A DNA stretch of 64,000 nt from Neomegalonema perideroedes DSM 15528. Its GTDB lineage: Bacteria; Pseudomonadota; Alphaproteobacteria; Rhodobacterales; Rhodobacteraceae. The stretch is taken from contig NZ_KB893654.1 in the NCBI RefSeq assembly GCF_000374145.1, positions 1,018,995 through 1,082,994 of the forward strand, given 5' to 3'. Shown one piece after another: positions 1 to 7,448 of the stretch (the first letter of the stretch is position 1; the number at the start of each line of letters is the position of its first letter). The position numbers and the translations under genes are program-made. The notes under the pieces are model-generated. The model saw nothing but the letters and a program-made list of their open reading frames with translations, had not been told where the DNA came from and did not search any database.

Positions 1-132
1 AAGCGTGACGAGGGCCAGCAGCACGCCCAGAACCACGCTCAGAGCCCCGGCCAGAACGGTGATCAGCACCGTCCACAGGGCTCCGGTCGCGAGGAGATCG
101 GCGTAGGGCGGCAGAACTGAAAAATCGAGCAT
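1..132 (-). CDS. Amino-acid ABC transporter permease, N-terminal part only
   Basis: The first 44 codons of a gene that runs off the left edge of the window. The start ATG shares its A with the TGA stop of the upstream permease (TGATG), so the two are translationally coupled. The visible part reads MLDFSVLPPYADLL and then enters a long hydrophobic segment, as at the N-terminus of HisM/GlnP-type permeases. Together with the next gene it would form the heteromeric membrane channel of a polar amino-acid importer. The family call rests mostly on context because little of the gene is present. Confidence 0.7.
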   Translation of the reverse strand, partial: MLDFSVLPPYADLLATGALWTVLITVLAGALSVVLGVLLALVTL

Positions 133-794
133 CAGACCCTCCCTCGTTCGGCCGTCCCGAAGAGGGATTCCAGACCGCGGATCCCCAGCATGATCGCCAG
201 AATGATGATCAGATAGGCGATTCCCGCGGCGGCGAAGACTTCGAAGGGCTTGTAAGTCGAGGTGACGAAGCGCTGCGCCGAATAAGTCAGCTCCACCACC
301 CCGATGGTCGAGGCCAGCGCGGTGCCCTTCGTCAGGATCACCGTATTGACGCCCAGAGTGCGCAGCATCAGCGGCGCGGCCTGCGGCAGAATGAACAGCC
401 GCATCGTGTCGAGCCGCCCGAAGCCCAGACTGCGGGCGGCTTCATATTGGCCATGCTCGACGGCGATGATCGCGCCGTGCAGCCCCACCGACATATAGGC
501 GCCGATGTTCAGCCCCATGGTGATGGCCCCGGCCTGAAAGGGCGTCAGATTGAGGCCCAGCTGCGGCCCTCCGAAGAAGACCAGAAACAGCTGGACCAGA
601 AGCGGCGTGCCGCGGATCACGCTGACATAGGCCGCGGAGAGCCCGCGCCAGATCGCCTGCCGCGACATGCGCGCCGCGACCAGCGCCACGGCCGCCGCCA
701 AGCCGATGGCGAGCGAGGCGGCGGCCAGCTGCATCGTCTTCAGCGCCGCCTCAAGGATGAAGGGCGCGATGCGTTGAATCAGAGCGACGTCCAT
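132..794 (-). CDS. Polar amino-acid ABC transporter permease (HisM/GlnP family)
   Basis: An inner-membrane permease of 220 residues, a normal length for the family. Several hydrophobic helices are visible. The cytoplasmic loop that contacts the ATPase (the EAA loop) reads EAARSLGFGRLDTMRLFILPQA at about residues 117-138. The N-terminal region RGTPLLVQLFLVFFGG at about 61-76 is typical of this family. It lies between the binding-protein gene (30 bp upstream) and a second permease (1-bp overlap), so one operon encodes the periplasmic and membrane parts. The ATPase is presumably beyond the left edge. The substrate cannot be read from sequence. Confidence 0.9.
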   Translation of the reverse strand: MDVALIQRIAPFILEAALKTMQLAAASLAIGLAAAVALVAARMSRQAIWRGLSAAYVSVIRGTPLLVQLFLVFFGGPQLGLNLTPFQAGAITMGLNIGAYMSVGLHGAIIAVEHGQYEAARSLGFGRLDTMRLFILPQAAPLMLRTLGVNTVILTKGTALASTIGVVELTYSAQRFVTSTYKPFEVFAAAGIAYLIIILAIMLGIRGLESLFGTAERGRV

Positions 795-824
795 GATGAG
801 CCCTCGCGTCGGTTGCGGTCAGGT

Positions 825-1595
825 TCAACGGATGTCGGCGCCGATCCATTTTTCGGAGATCGCCTGATAAGCGCCGTCGGCCATCATGTCGTCGAGCGCC
901 TTTTGCATGGCGGCCGCCAGCTCGGGATTATTGCGGCGGATGGCGATCCCAATGTCGAAGCGCGGCAGGCTTTCGTCCTGAACCTGCATGATGGGGGCCG
1001 CGCCTTCGCGGATCGCCACCAGAACCGGCACGTCGTCGGCGATGACCGCGTCGATGCGGCCCGCGCTCAGATCCAGCAGCATCTCAGGCAGGCCGCGATA
1101 GGTCCGCACCTGAAAGCCGCCTTTCTCCCTCGCCCATTGCTCCCCGGTCTCGCCCAGCGTCACGCCGACGGTCTTGCCCGCCAGAGCCCCGACGTTCGCG
1201 ATCTCGGAGCCCTCCCGCACGAAAAGCCCGAGGCCCGAACGATAATAGGGGCCGACGAAGGCCACGGCCTTCTGGCGCTCTTCGGTGATGCTCATCGAGC
1301 CGATGACGGTGTGGTAGCGGCCGGTGACCAGCCCGGCGATGATGCCGTCCCAGGCGGTGGTCACGATCTCGGGCTCGACCTCCAGCCGACGGGCGATCTC
1401 GCGGCCGATGTCGACGTCGAAGCCGACGACTTCGTTCTGATCGTCGACGAAGCTGAAGGGCGGAAAGACGCCGGACATGGCGACGGACAGCTTGCCCGCA
1501 TCGCGGATCTTGTCGAGGTCGTCGGCCAGCGCGGGCGCGGTCAGCAGCGTCAGGGCCGTCAGCGATCCGATCAGCCGTTTTGACATGAAGCTCAT
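825..1595 (-). CDS. Amino-acid ABC transporter substrate-binding protein
   Basis: A periplasmic solute-binding protein of 256 residues (SBP_bac_3 family). The start at 1595 is preferred because GGGAGA lies just upstream and the product opens with a clear signal peptide (MSFMSKRLIGSLTALTLL, then APALA and cleavage before DDLDKI). Longer in-frame starts add a non-signal, Arg-rich extension. The family segment GFDVDIGREIARRL is present at about residues 62-75, and WDGIIAGLVTGRYHTVIGSM at about 84-103. It is first in an operon with the two permeases and divergent from an Lrp-type regulator. The ligand is unknown. Confidence 0.9.
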   Translation of the reverse strand: MSFMSKRLIGSLTALTLLTAPALADDLDKIRDAGKLSVAMSGVFPPFSFVDDQNEVVGFDVDIGREIARRLEVEPEIVTTAWDGIIAGLVTGRYHTVIGSMSITEERQKAVAFVGPYYRSGLGLFVREGSEIANVGALAGKTVGVTLGETGEQWAREKGGFQVRTYRGLPEMLLDLSAGRIDAVIADDVPVLVAIREGAAPIMQVQDESLPRFDIGIAIRRNNPELAAAMQKALDDMMADGAYQAISEKWIGADIR

Positions 1596-1754
1596 AAGGC
1601 GTTCTCCCTGGAATGCGGCTTTGGCCGCCGCTCTCTGTTCGGGATTCGACCGGGAGGGGAGGGGCGTAAGGCGGCCCTTCCTCCGGTCGTCCCTTTCCCC
1701 AAGGCTAGCCTTTCGTCTCTGCTCTGAAAAAGACGCCGAAACGCCTGAATCAAA

Positions 1755-1775
1755 GAATATGTAACTATATAGGAA
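1755..1775. promoter_or_regulatory. AT-rich divergent promoter region with ATAT-GTAACT-ATAT palindrome
   Basis: The 208-bp gap between the binding-protein gene and the Lrp-type gene contains one AT-rich patch. It holds an inverted repeat (ATAT, six bases, ATAT at 1757-1770) in the position expected for a -10 element of the regulator gene. It could be a promoter element or an Lrp site. The assignment is by position and base composition only. Confidence 0.3.
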
Positions 1776-1803
1776 GAGAAACCGACGAATCAGGAGCAAC
1801 CCG

Positions 1804-2220
1804 ATGGATGATCTGGATCGAAGGCTGATCGCCGAACTCCGAATCAACGGGCGGGCCTCGCTGCCGCAGCTTGCGCAGATTCTGGGCGTGGCGCGGGTCA
1901 CCGCGCAGAAACGCATGGATCGGCTGGTGGACGAAGGCCAGATCAAAGGCTTCACCATCCGCCTCAAGGACGATCTGCGCGAGGATCAGATCCGGGCCTT
2001 CATGCTGATCGAATTCTCAGGGGCGCCGATCAGGCAGACCATCGCCGCCGTCAAGCGGATCCCCGGCATATCCGCCGTGTTCAACACCAATGGCGTCTGG
2101 GACATGATCGCCGAGGTCGAGGTCTCGAAAATGGTCGAGCTCAACGCGCTGATCGCGCAAGTGCGCGGCATGAGCGGCGTCGCCAAGAGCGAGACCTTCA
2201 TTCTGCTCGGTCCGGCGTGA
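1804..2220 (+). CDS. Lrp/AsnC family transcriptional regulator
   Basis: A 138-residue regulator. It has an N-terminal helix-turn-helix (MDDLDRRLIAELRINGRASL, then LAQILGVARVTAQKRMDRL at about residues 23-41) followed by a C-terminal ligand-binding RAM domain (about 60-138). The length is slightly short but within the family. It is divergent from the amino-acid ABC operon and is the obvious candidate to control it in response to an amino acid. It ends just before a convergent IclR gene. Confidence 0.9.
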   Translation: MDDLDRRLIAELRINGRASLPQLAQILGVARVTAQKRMDRLVDEGQIKGFTIRLKDDLREDQIRAFMLIEFSGAPIRQTIAAVKRIPGISAVFNTNGVWDMIAEVEVSKMVELNALIAQVRGMSGVAKSETFILLGPA

Positions 2221-2332
2221 GCAAGGCGCATGGGCGACCGCGCCCAGCGCCGCGCCGAGTTTGAGGTCGTCGCGATGAAGTCCGGCGCAGCCGGAGCGCC
2301 GTCGAAAGCCTGAGCGAGCCCGGCCGCGAGGC

Positions 2333-3115
2333 TCAGCGCTGGCTGAAATAGACCGAGGCCGCGGCGGCGTGGGACATCTCCTCCACCGCCTCCAGCAGAT
2401 CCGGCGCGAGGCCCTCCATCCGCGCTGCGTCCAGAAGAATGGAGGGGCCCGCCACCGACATGGCTCCGAGAACCTTGCCGTCGCGGCGGCGGATCGGCGC
2501 GGCGATGGCCGCCATGCCGGGAATGAAGCTGTCGATGGTCAGCGCGTAGCCTTGTCCGCGCGCCTCGGCCAGCCGCCCGAGCAGCTCCGCCGCCGATTTG
2601 GGCGCGCCCTCGCCGGAGCTTTCCTGCGCGAAGCCCTGACGCGCCGCCTTCATCAGCGCCTCCTCGTCGCTCATGGTCGAGAGCCAGGCCAGACCGCTCG
2701 CCGAACTCGCCAGATGGGCGGTGCCGCCCTGTTCGCGGCCCGGATCATAGCGCAGCCCCGTGGTCGCGCCCTGAGCCACCGCCACCCAGACCAGATCTCC
2801 CCCGTCGATCACGCTAAGCCGCACGAGCTGCCGGCTCGCCGCCGCCAGCCGGTCGAGAATCGGCTGCGCCACGTCCGTGACGCCGCTCTGCGCCAGAAAG
2901 GAGAGCCCGAGGGCGGGCAGCTTCATGCCCAGCCGATAGGCGCCTTTCGCGCCCTCCTGATGGACGTAGCCGGAATCCACGAGCTGATTCAACATTCTGT
3001 GCACGCCGCTGGGCGGCAGGTCCAGCGCCGTCGCGACCTGACCGACCGCCACGCCCTCCGGATGTTTCGACAAAAGGTCCAGCAAGGCCAGACCGCGCTC
3101 AAGCGATGAACTCAT
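2333..3115 (-). CDS. IclR family transcriptional regulator
   Basis: A 260-residue regulator. The N-terminal winged helix-turn-helix starts SSLERGLALLDLLSKHPEG and contains LPPSGVHRMLNQLVDSGYV (about residues 30-48). The rest is the IclR effector-binding domain, with the C-terminal GAMSVAGPS. The start has a GGGGGGAGAAG ribosome site. It is divergent from the aroE-like and flavoprotein operon that starts at 3337, and the shared intergenic region carries a 31-bp palindrome (3261-3291). It is the best local candidate to bind that palindrome, but this is inferred from position only. Confidence 0.92.
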   Translation of the reverse strand: MSSSLERGLALLDLLSKHPEGVAVGQVATALDLPPSGVHRMLNQLVDSGYVHQEGAKGAYRLGMKLPALGLSFLAQSGVTDVAQPILDRLAAASRQLVRLSVIDGGDLVWVAVAQGATTGLRYDPGREQGGTAHLASSASGLAWLSTMSDEEALMKAARQGFAQESSGEGAPKSAAELLGRLAEARGQGYALTIDSFIPGMAAIAAPIRRRDGKVLGAMSVAGPSILLDAARMEGLAPDLLEAVEEMSHAAAASVYFSQR

Positions 3116-3260
3116 CTTCTCCCCCCAGCCTTGCGGCGCTCTCGAATTTCAAAATGGAAGATTGTTCCGTTTTTTGCAAGTCGGCGGATGGGCAGGAAAT
3201 TTCTTGCTTCGTCAAAGCCTTGGTCGCGAAGGGCGCTTTGGGGAGGGAATCTCATAAATC

Positions 3261-3291
3261 GGAATGAAATTCCATTATTGACTTAAATTCC
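3261..3291. promoter_or_regulatory. 31-bp operator-like palindrome, copy 1 (upstream of aroE-like operon)
   Basis: Two 12-base arms separated by 7 bases: GGAATGAAATTC, CATTATT, GACTTAAATTCC. The same architecture (GGAA....ATTC, 7 AT-rich bases, GAAT....TTCC) occurs at 18556-18586, 23240-23270 and 31529-31559. It ends 45 bp before the ATG at 3337, in the intergenic region shared with the IclR gene. It is probably a regulator binding site; the protein is not identified. Confidence 0.6.
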
Positions 3292-3336
3292 TTTTTATGT
3301 GGATATGCCGCCCGGAAGACAAAGGGAGCGAAAGGC

Positions 3337-4128
3337 ATGAGGCTGGACGGAGAAACGCGGCTGATCCCGATTCTGGGAGACCCCATCGCGCAGGTGAAGT
3401 CTCCGGCTCTGCTCAGCGACAGGCTGGCGGCGGAGGGGGCCAATGCGATCGTGCCGCCGGTCCATGTGCGGGCGGAGGATTTCCGCGCCGCGGTCGAGGG
3501 GCTCAAGCGCATCGGCAATCTCGACGGCTTCGTGATCACCATCCCGCATAAATTCGTCGCGGCCGAGGTCTGCGACCGGTTGTCCGACCGCGCGGCCTTC
3601 CTCGGCTCGGCCAACGTCGTGCGGCGCGAGGCCGACGGCGCGTGGTTCGGCGATCATTGCGACGGTCAAGGCTATGTCGCGGGCGTGCGGGCTCAGGGCG
3701 CGAGGGTCGAGGGCGCCGCCGTGCTGCTGATCGGCGCGGGCGGAGCGGGCTCGGCCATCGCTTACGAGTTTCTGAATCAGGGCGCGGCCTCGGTGGCCGT
3801 GCATGACGCCGACGCGGCGCGCCGCGCGGCGCTGATCGCGCGTCTGGAGGCCCGCTTCCCCGGACGCGCCCGCGCGGGCGGCTGGAGCCCGAAGGGCTTC
3901 GACCTCGTCGCCAACGCCACGCCCATGGGGATGCGTCCGGAGGATCCTTTCCCCGCCGATCCCGCGCAGCTCGAAGCGCGCCAATTCGTGGCCGATTGCG
4001 TCACCCGCCCCGAAGAGACGCCGATGATCCTGCGCGCCCGCGCTCTGGGCTGCGCGACCATGACCGGCCTCGGCATGTTCAACGGCGTGGCCGAGCGCAT
4101 GGCGGATTTCTTCCTCCGCAGGGCCTGA
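3337..4128 (+). CDS. AroE-like (quinate/shikimate dehydrogenase family) oxidoreductase, atypical substrate site
   Basis: A 263-residue member of the shikimate dehydrogenase superfamily. The NAD(P)-binding loop GAGGAGSAIAYEF (about residues 131-143) and the catalytic-lysine motif VITIPHK (about 65-71) are present. The usual N-terminal SxSPxxHN substrate motif is replaced by KSPALLSD, and the usual NTDxxG appears as HCDGQG. That points to a branch acting on a related hydroaromatic alcohol rather than biosynthetic shikimate. It is first in an apparent operon with two flavoprotein dehydrogenases, a NIPSNAP protein and a TIM-barrel enzyme. It is preceded by AAGGGAGCGAAAGGC and an operator-like palindrome. 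Confidence 0.85.
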   Translation: MRLDGETRLIPILGDPIAQVKSPALLSDRLAAEGANAIVPPVHVRAEDFRAAVEGLKRIGNLDGFVITIPHKFVAAEVCDRLSDRAAFLGSANVVRREADGAWFGDHCDGQGYVAGVRAQGARVEGAAVLLIGAGGAGSAIAYEFLNQGAASVAVHDADAARRAALIARLEARFPGRARAGGWSPKGFDLVANATPMGMRPEDPFPADPAQLEARQFVADCVTRPEETPMILRARALGCATMTGLGMFNGVAERMADFFLRRA

Positions 4129-4192
4129 CCGCGCCAACCCACGCCCGGCCGCGCCCTCAGAGCGCCGCCGGGCTTCAGGCGGAGATCCGAAT

Positions 4193-5944
4193 ATGAGCGG
4201 GAACGAGACCGCCGAAGTCGTGGACGTGGTCGTGGTCGGCTCCGGAGCCTCGGGGCTGGCGGCGGCGGTCACGGCGGCCCATCACGGCCTCAGGACTCTG
4301 GTGCTGGAGAAGCATGAGCAATTCGGCGGCGCCAGCGCCTGGTCGGGCGGCTGGCTCTGGGTTCCGCGTAATCCTCTGGCCCGCGCGGCGGGAATCGAGG
4401 AGCCGCCGGAGCGGATCCGGAGCTATCTGCGCGCCGCGCTGGGGAATTTCTACGACGCGCCGCGGGTCGAGGCTTTCCTGACCGCCGCGCCGCGCATGGT
4501 GGGCTTTTTCCGCGATCTCGGCATGAAATGGCGCGACGGCAACGCCATCCCCGACATGATGGCCGATCTGCCCGGCGCCGGAACCGGCGGACGCTCGGTC
4601 ACGGCGGAGCCCTTCGACGGGCGGCGTCTGGGGCGCGAGCTGCGCCGTCTGCGCCGCCCCAAGCCGGAGACGGCCTTCATGGGCATGGCCATCGCCTCGG
4701 GCGCCGATCTGGGGCATTTCCTCAAGGCGGGGCGCTCGCCCAAGTCCTTCTGGCACGCCACGAAGCGTTTCGCCCATCACACGGTCCACTCCGCGATTTT
4801 CGGGCGCGGGACGCATCTCGTCAACGGCAACGCCCTCGTGGCGCGGCTGGCCGAGATCGCCTTCGCCCAAGGCGTCGAGATCCGCACCTCCACGCCGGTC
4901 CTGCGGCTGCTGAAGGAGGGCGGGCGCGTCGTCGGGGTCGAGACCCGCGACGGGCGCAAGATCCTCGCCGCGCGCGGGGTGGTTCTGGCGGCGGGGGGCT
5001 ATCCGGCCGATCCGGCGCGGCGCAAGACGAGCTTTCCCCACGCCCCCACCGGCCATGAGCATTGGACCGCCGCTCCGCCCGAAAGCCTCGGCGAGGGCCT
5101 GAGTCTCGGCGAAGCGGCGGGCGGGCGCGTGGCTCAGGAGAAGACGGCCCATCCGGCGAGCTGGGCGCCCGTCTCGCTGGTGCCTCATCGCGACGGCTCC
5201 TTCGGGCATTTCCCCCATCTCATCGAGCGGGCCAAGCCCGGCGTGATCGGCGTGCGCGCCGACGGCAAGCGCTTCGCCAATGAAGCCGACGGCTATCATC
5301 AGGTGGTCGGGCGGCTGCTGGAGGCCACGCCGCGCGACGCGCGTCCGGTCTTCTGGCTGATCGCGGGACATGGCTTCGTCCGGCGCTATGGGCTGGGCTG
5401 GGCCAAGCCCGCGCCGGTGCCGCTCTGGGGCGCCTTGCGCTCGGGCTATCTCAAGCGCGGGCGCAGCCTGCGCGAATTGGCCGAAGTCTGCGGCGTGGAT
5501 CCCGCCGGGCTTGAGGCGACCGTCGCCGCCTATGACGCCGAGGCGCGCGAAGGCCGCGATCCCCAATTCCATCGCGGCGAGAGCCCTTATAACCGTGTCA
5601 ACGGCGACGCCGAGCGGAAGCCCAATCCCTGCGTCGCGCCGCTGGGCGAAGGCCCTTATTACGCGGTGGAGGTGGTTCCGGGCAGCCTCGGCACCTTCGC
5701 CGGACTAGCCGTGGACGCCCGCGCCCGCGTGCTGGAGGCGGCGGGCGGCGCGCCCATCCCCGGCCTCTACGCCGTGGGCACCGACGCCGCCAGCGTCATG
5801 GGCGGAGCCTATCCCGCCGGAGGAATCAATCTGGGTCCGGGCATGGCCTTCGGCTTCCTCGCGGGGCGCGACCTCGCGGGCCTGCCGGAGCTCGCGCCTG
5901 AGGACGAAGCCGAACCGCAACCGCATAAGGAGACGACGCCGTGA
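4193..5944 (+). CDS. KstD-like FAD-dependent dehydrogenase, copy 1
   Basis: A 583-residue flavoprotein of the fumarate reductase/3-ketosteroid dehydrogenase superfamily. The N-terminal dinucleotide fold has VVGSGASGLAAAVTA (about residues 13-27), followed by GGASAWSGGWLWVPRN (about 48-63). The C-terminal half has GPYYAVEVVPGSLGTF (about 489-504), IPGLYAVGTDAASVMGG and the GPG FAD segment. The Tyr-Tyr motif and PGSLGT match the family that dehydrogenates a ring carbon pair next to a ketone. It follows the AroE-like gene by 64 bp and overlaps the NIPSNAP gene (GTGA). The substrate is not determined; a cyclic hydroaromatic ketone fits the context. Confidence 0.87.
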   Translation: MSGNETAEVVDVVVVGSGASGLAAAVTAAHHGLRTLVLEKHEQFGGASAWSGGWLWVPRNPLARAAGIEEPPERIRSYLRAALGNFYDAPRVEAFLTAAPRMVGFFRDLGMKWRDGNAIPDMMADLPGAGTGGRSVTAEPFDGRRLGRELRRLRRPKPETAFMGMAIASGADLGHFLKAGRSPKSFWHATKRFAHHTVHSAIFGRGTHLVNGNALVARLAEIAFAQGVEIRTSTPVLRLLKEGGRVVGVETRDGRKILAARGVVLAAGGYPADPARRKTSFPHAPTGHEHWTAAPPESLGEGLSLGEAAGGRVAQEKTAHPASWAPVSLVPHRDGSFGHFPHLIERAKPGVIGVRADGKRFANEADGYHQVVGRLLEATPRDARPVFWLIAGHGFVRRYGLGWAKPAPVPLWGALRSGYLKRGRSLRELAEVCGVDPAGLEATVAAYDAEAREGRDPQFHRGESPYNRVNGDAERKPNPCVAPLGEGPYYAVEVVPGSLGTFAGLAVDARARVLEAAGGAPIPGLYAVGTDAASVMGGAYPAGGINLGPGMAFGFLAGRDLAGLPELAPEDEAEPQPHKETTP

Positions 5945-6555
5945 AATATTACGAGCTGGCTACGCTGTTCCTGCCCATGGGGACCGCTCCGCGCGCCGTC
6001 GCCGGAGTCCCCGCCTTCGCCGCCGAGGGGCGGGGCCGATTGCTCGGCATGTGGATGGCGGACGTCGGCCGCCTGAACCGCATGTTCGTTCTGCGCGGCT
6101 TCGAGGACGCCGAAAGCCTGCTGGCCGAGCGCAAGCGGACTCATGAGAGCGTCAGCCCCTTCAATTGCGGCGACGTTCTGGGCGATCTCAGCCTTGAGAG
6201 CTATGAGCCTTTTCCCTTCATGAAGCCGGTCGAGCCGGGGAATTACGGCGGAGTCTATGAATTCCGCACCTATCCCTTCCGCATCGGCGGGGGCTATCCC
6301 GAGACCGTCGCGAAATGGGAGGCCGCGCTGCCCGCTCGCGAAAACTTCTCGCGCTGTCTGATCGCCATGCGCGCCCTCGACGGAATCCCGCGTTTCCTCA
6401 ACATCTGGCCCTACGCCGACATCGCCGCCCGCAGCAAGGCGCGCGCGGAATCGGTGGCGGCGGGCGTCTGGCCGCCCAAGGGCGGGCCGGACTGGCTGAA
6501 ATCCGACATGGACTCGACCATCGCCGTTCCCGCGGCCGGCTCGCCGCTGGCCTGA
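5941..6555 (+). CDS. NIPSNAP family protein, copy 1
   Basis: A 204-residue protein of two ferredoxin-like NIPSNAP repeats. It begins KYYELATLFLPMG, and the second repeat begins GGVYEFRTYPFRIGGGYPE (about residues 102-120), followed by the aromatic FLNIWPYAD (about 154-162). The GTG start overlaps the stop of the flavoprotein gene, so it is translationally coupled to it. NIPSNAP proteins have no established enzymology in bacteria but recur next to flavin oxidoreductases in catabolic clusters. A second copy lies next to pobA at 25362. The role here is unknown. Confidence 0.82.
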   Translation: MKYYELATLFLPMGTAPRAVAGVPAFAAEGRGRLLGMWMADVGRLNRMFVLRGFEDAESLLAERKRTHESVSPFNCGDVLGDLSLESYEPFPFMKPVEPGNYGGVYEFRTYPFRIGGGYPETVAKWEAALPARENFSRCLIAMRALDGIPRFLNIWPYADIAARSKARAESVAAGVWPPKGGPDWLKSDMDSTIAVPAAGSPLA

Positions 6556-6587
6556 TCCTCAAACCCGGCGCTTCAGGAGGCCGCATC

Positions 6588-7397
6588 ATGGCGCATCCGC
6601 TCTCCCTCGCTTTTCTGTCTCTGCCCGTCGCTCCGCCCGTGATGATCGAGGCGGCCGCCGAAGCCGGATTCGCGGCGGTGGGGCTGCGGATGCTGCCCGC
6701 CGCGCTCTCGGGCGAAGGGCCTTATCCGCTGCTGACCGACGACGCCTTGCTCGCCGAGACCCGCGCCGCCCTGCGCGACACGGGGCTCAAGGTGGCGGAC
6801 GTCGAGATCGTCCGGCTGAACGCCGCTTTCGATCCGGAAGCCTTCCGGCCCTTCCTCGCCCGCGCCGCCGAGCTTGGCGCGCGTCATGTCCTCGTCGCGG
6901 GCGACGACCGCGACGAGCCGCGTCTGATCGGGAATTTCGCCCGCTTCTGCGATCTGGCGGCGGAGTTCGGCCTGAGCGGCGATCTGGAGTTCATGCCCTG
7001 GACCGCCGTTCCGGATCTGGCGGCGGCGCGGCGCGTGGTCGAGGCGGCGGATCGGCCCAACGGCGCGATCCTCGTCGACGCGCTGCATTTCGACCGCGCC
7101 CCCACCACGCTGGAGGAGGTGCGGGCTCTGCCCGCCGCCCGCGTCAATTACGTGCAGTTCTGCGACGGCCCGCGCCCCTATGACCCGAGCGACGAAGGGC
7201 TGATCGCGGTGGCGCGCGGCGCGCGGCTCATGCCGGGCGAAGGCGCCATCGATCTTGTGGGGCTGGCGCGGGCCATTCCCGCCGATTGCGTGATTTCGGT
7301 CGAGGTGGCGGATCTGGCGAACCGGTCGTCTCCGCGCGAGACCGCCTTGCGCGCGGCCCGGACCACGCGGGCCGTTCTGGAGGCTGCAGGGCGCTGA
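6588..7397 (+). CDS. Sugar phosphate isomerase/epimerase-like TIM-barrel protein
   Basis: A 269-residue AP-endonuclease-2-like TIM barrel (xylose isomerase-like superfamily). The start at 6588 follows a CAGGAGG ribosome site, whereas the long upstream extension in this frame runs through the NIPSNAP gene. Visible metal-site elements are GDLEFMPW (about residues 132-139), ILVDALHFDRAP (about 161-172), NYVQFCDGP (about 184-192) and the late SVEVAD (about 235-240). The family includes hydroxypyruvate isomerases, inosose dehydratases and 3-dehydroshikimate dehydratases. Given the operon, a dehydratase or isomerase on a hydroaromatic acid is plausible, but this is inference. Confidence 0.8.
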   Translation: MAHPLSLAFLSLPVAPPVMIEAAAEAGFAAVGLRMLPAALSGEGPYPLLTDDALLAETRAALRDTGLKVADVEIVRLNAAFDPEAFRPFLARAAELGARHVLVAGDDRDEPRLIGNFARFCDLAAEFGLSGDLEFMPWTAVPDLAAARRVVEAADRPNGAILVDALHFDRAPTTLEEVRALPAARVNYVQFCDGPRPYDPSDEGLIAVARGARLMPGEGAIDLVGLARAIPADCVISVEVADLANRSSPRETALRAARTTRAVLEAAGR

Positions 7398-7448
7398 AAG
7401 GCGTCCGTCGCGCCGGGATTCATGTCAGGACAAGAGGGAGGGCCGCGC

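Noticed and set aside
4175-5572. Long open frames antisense to the flavoprotein genes (also at 7425-9131, 15238-16893 and 27042-28475)
   Set aside because: They are shadows of GC-rich coding sequence: low-complexity Arg/Ala/Gly translations with no motif and no ribosome site.
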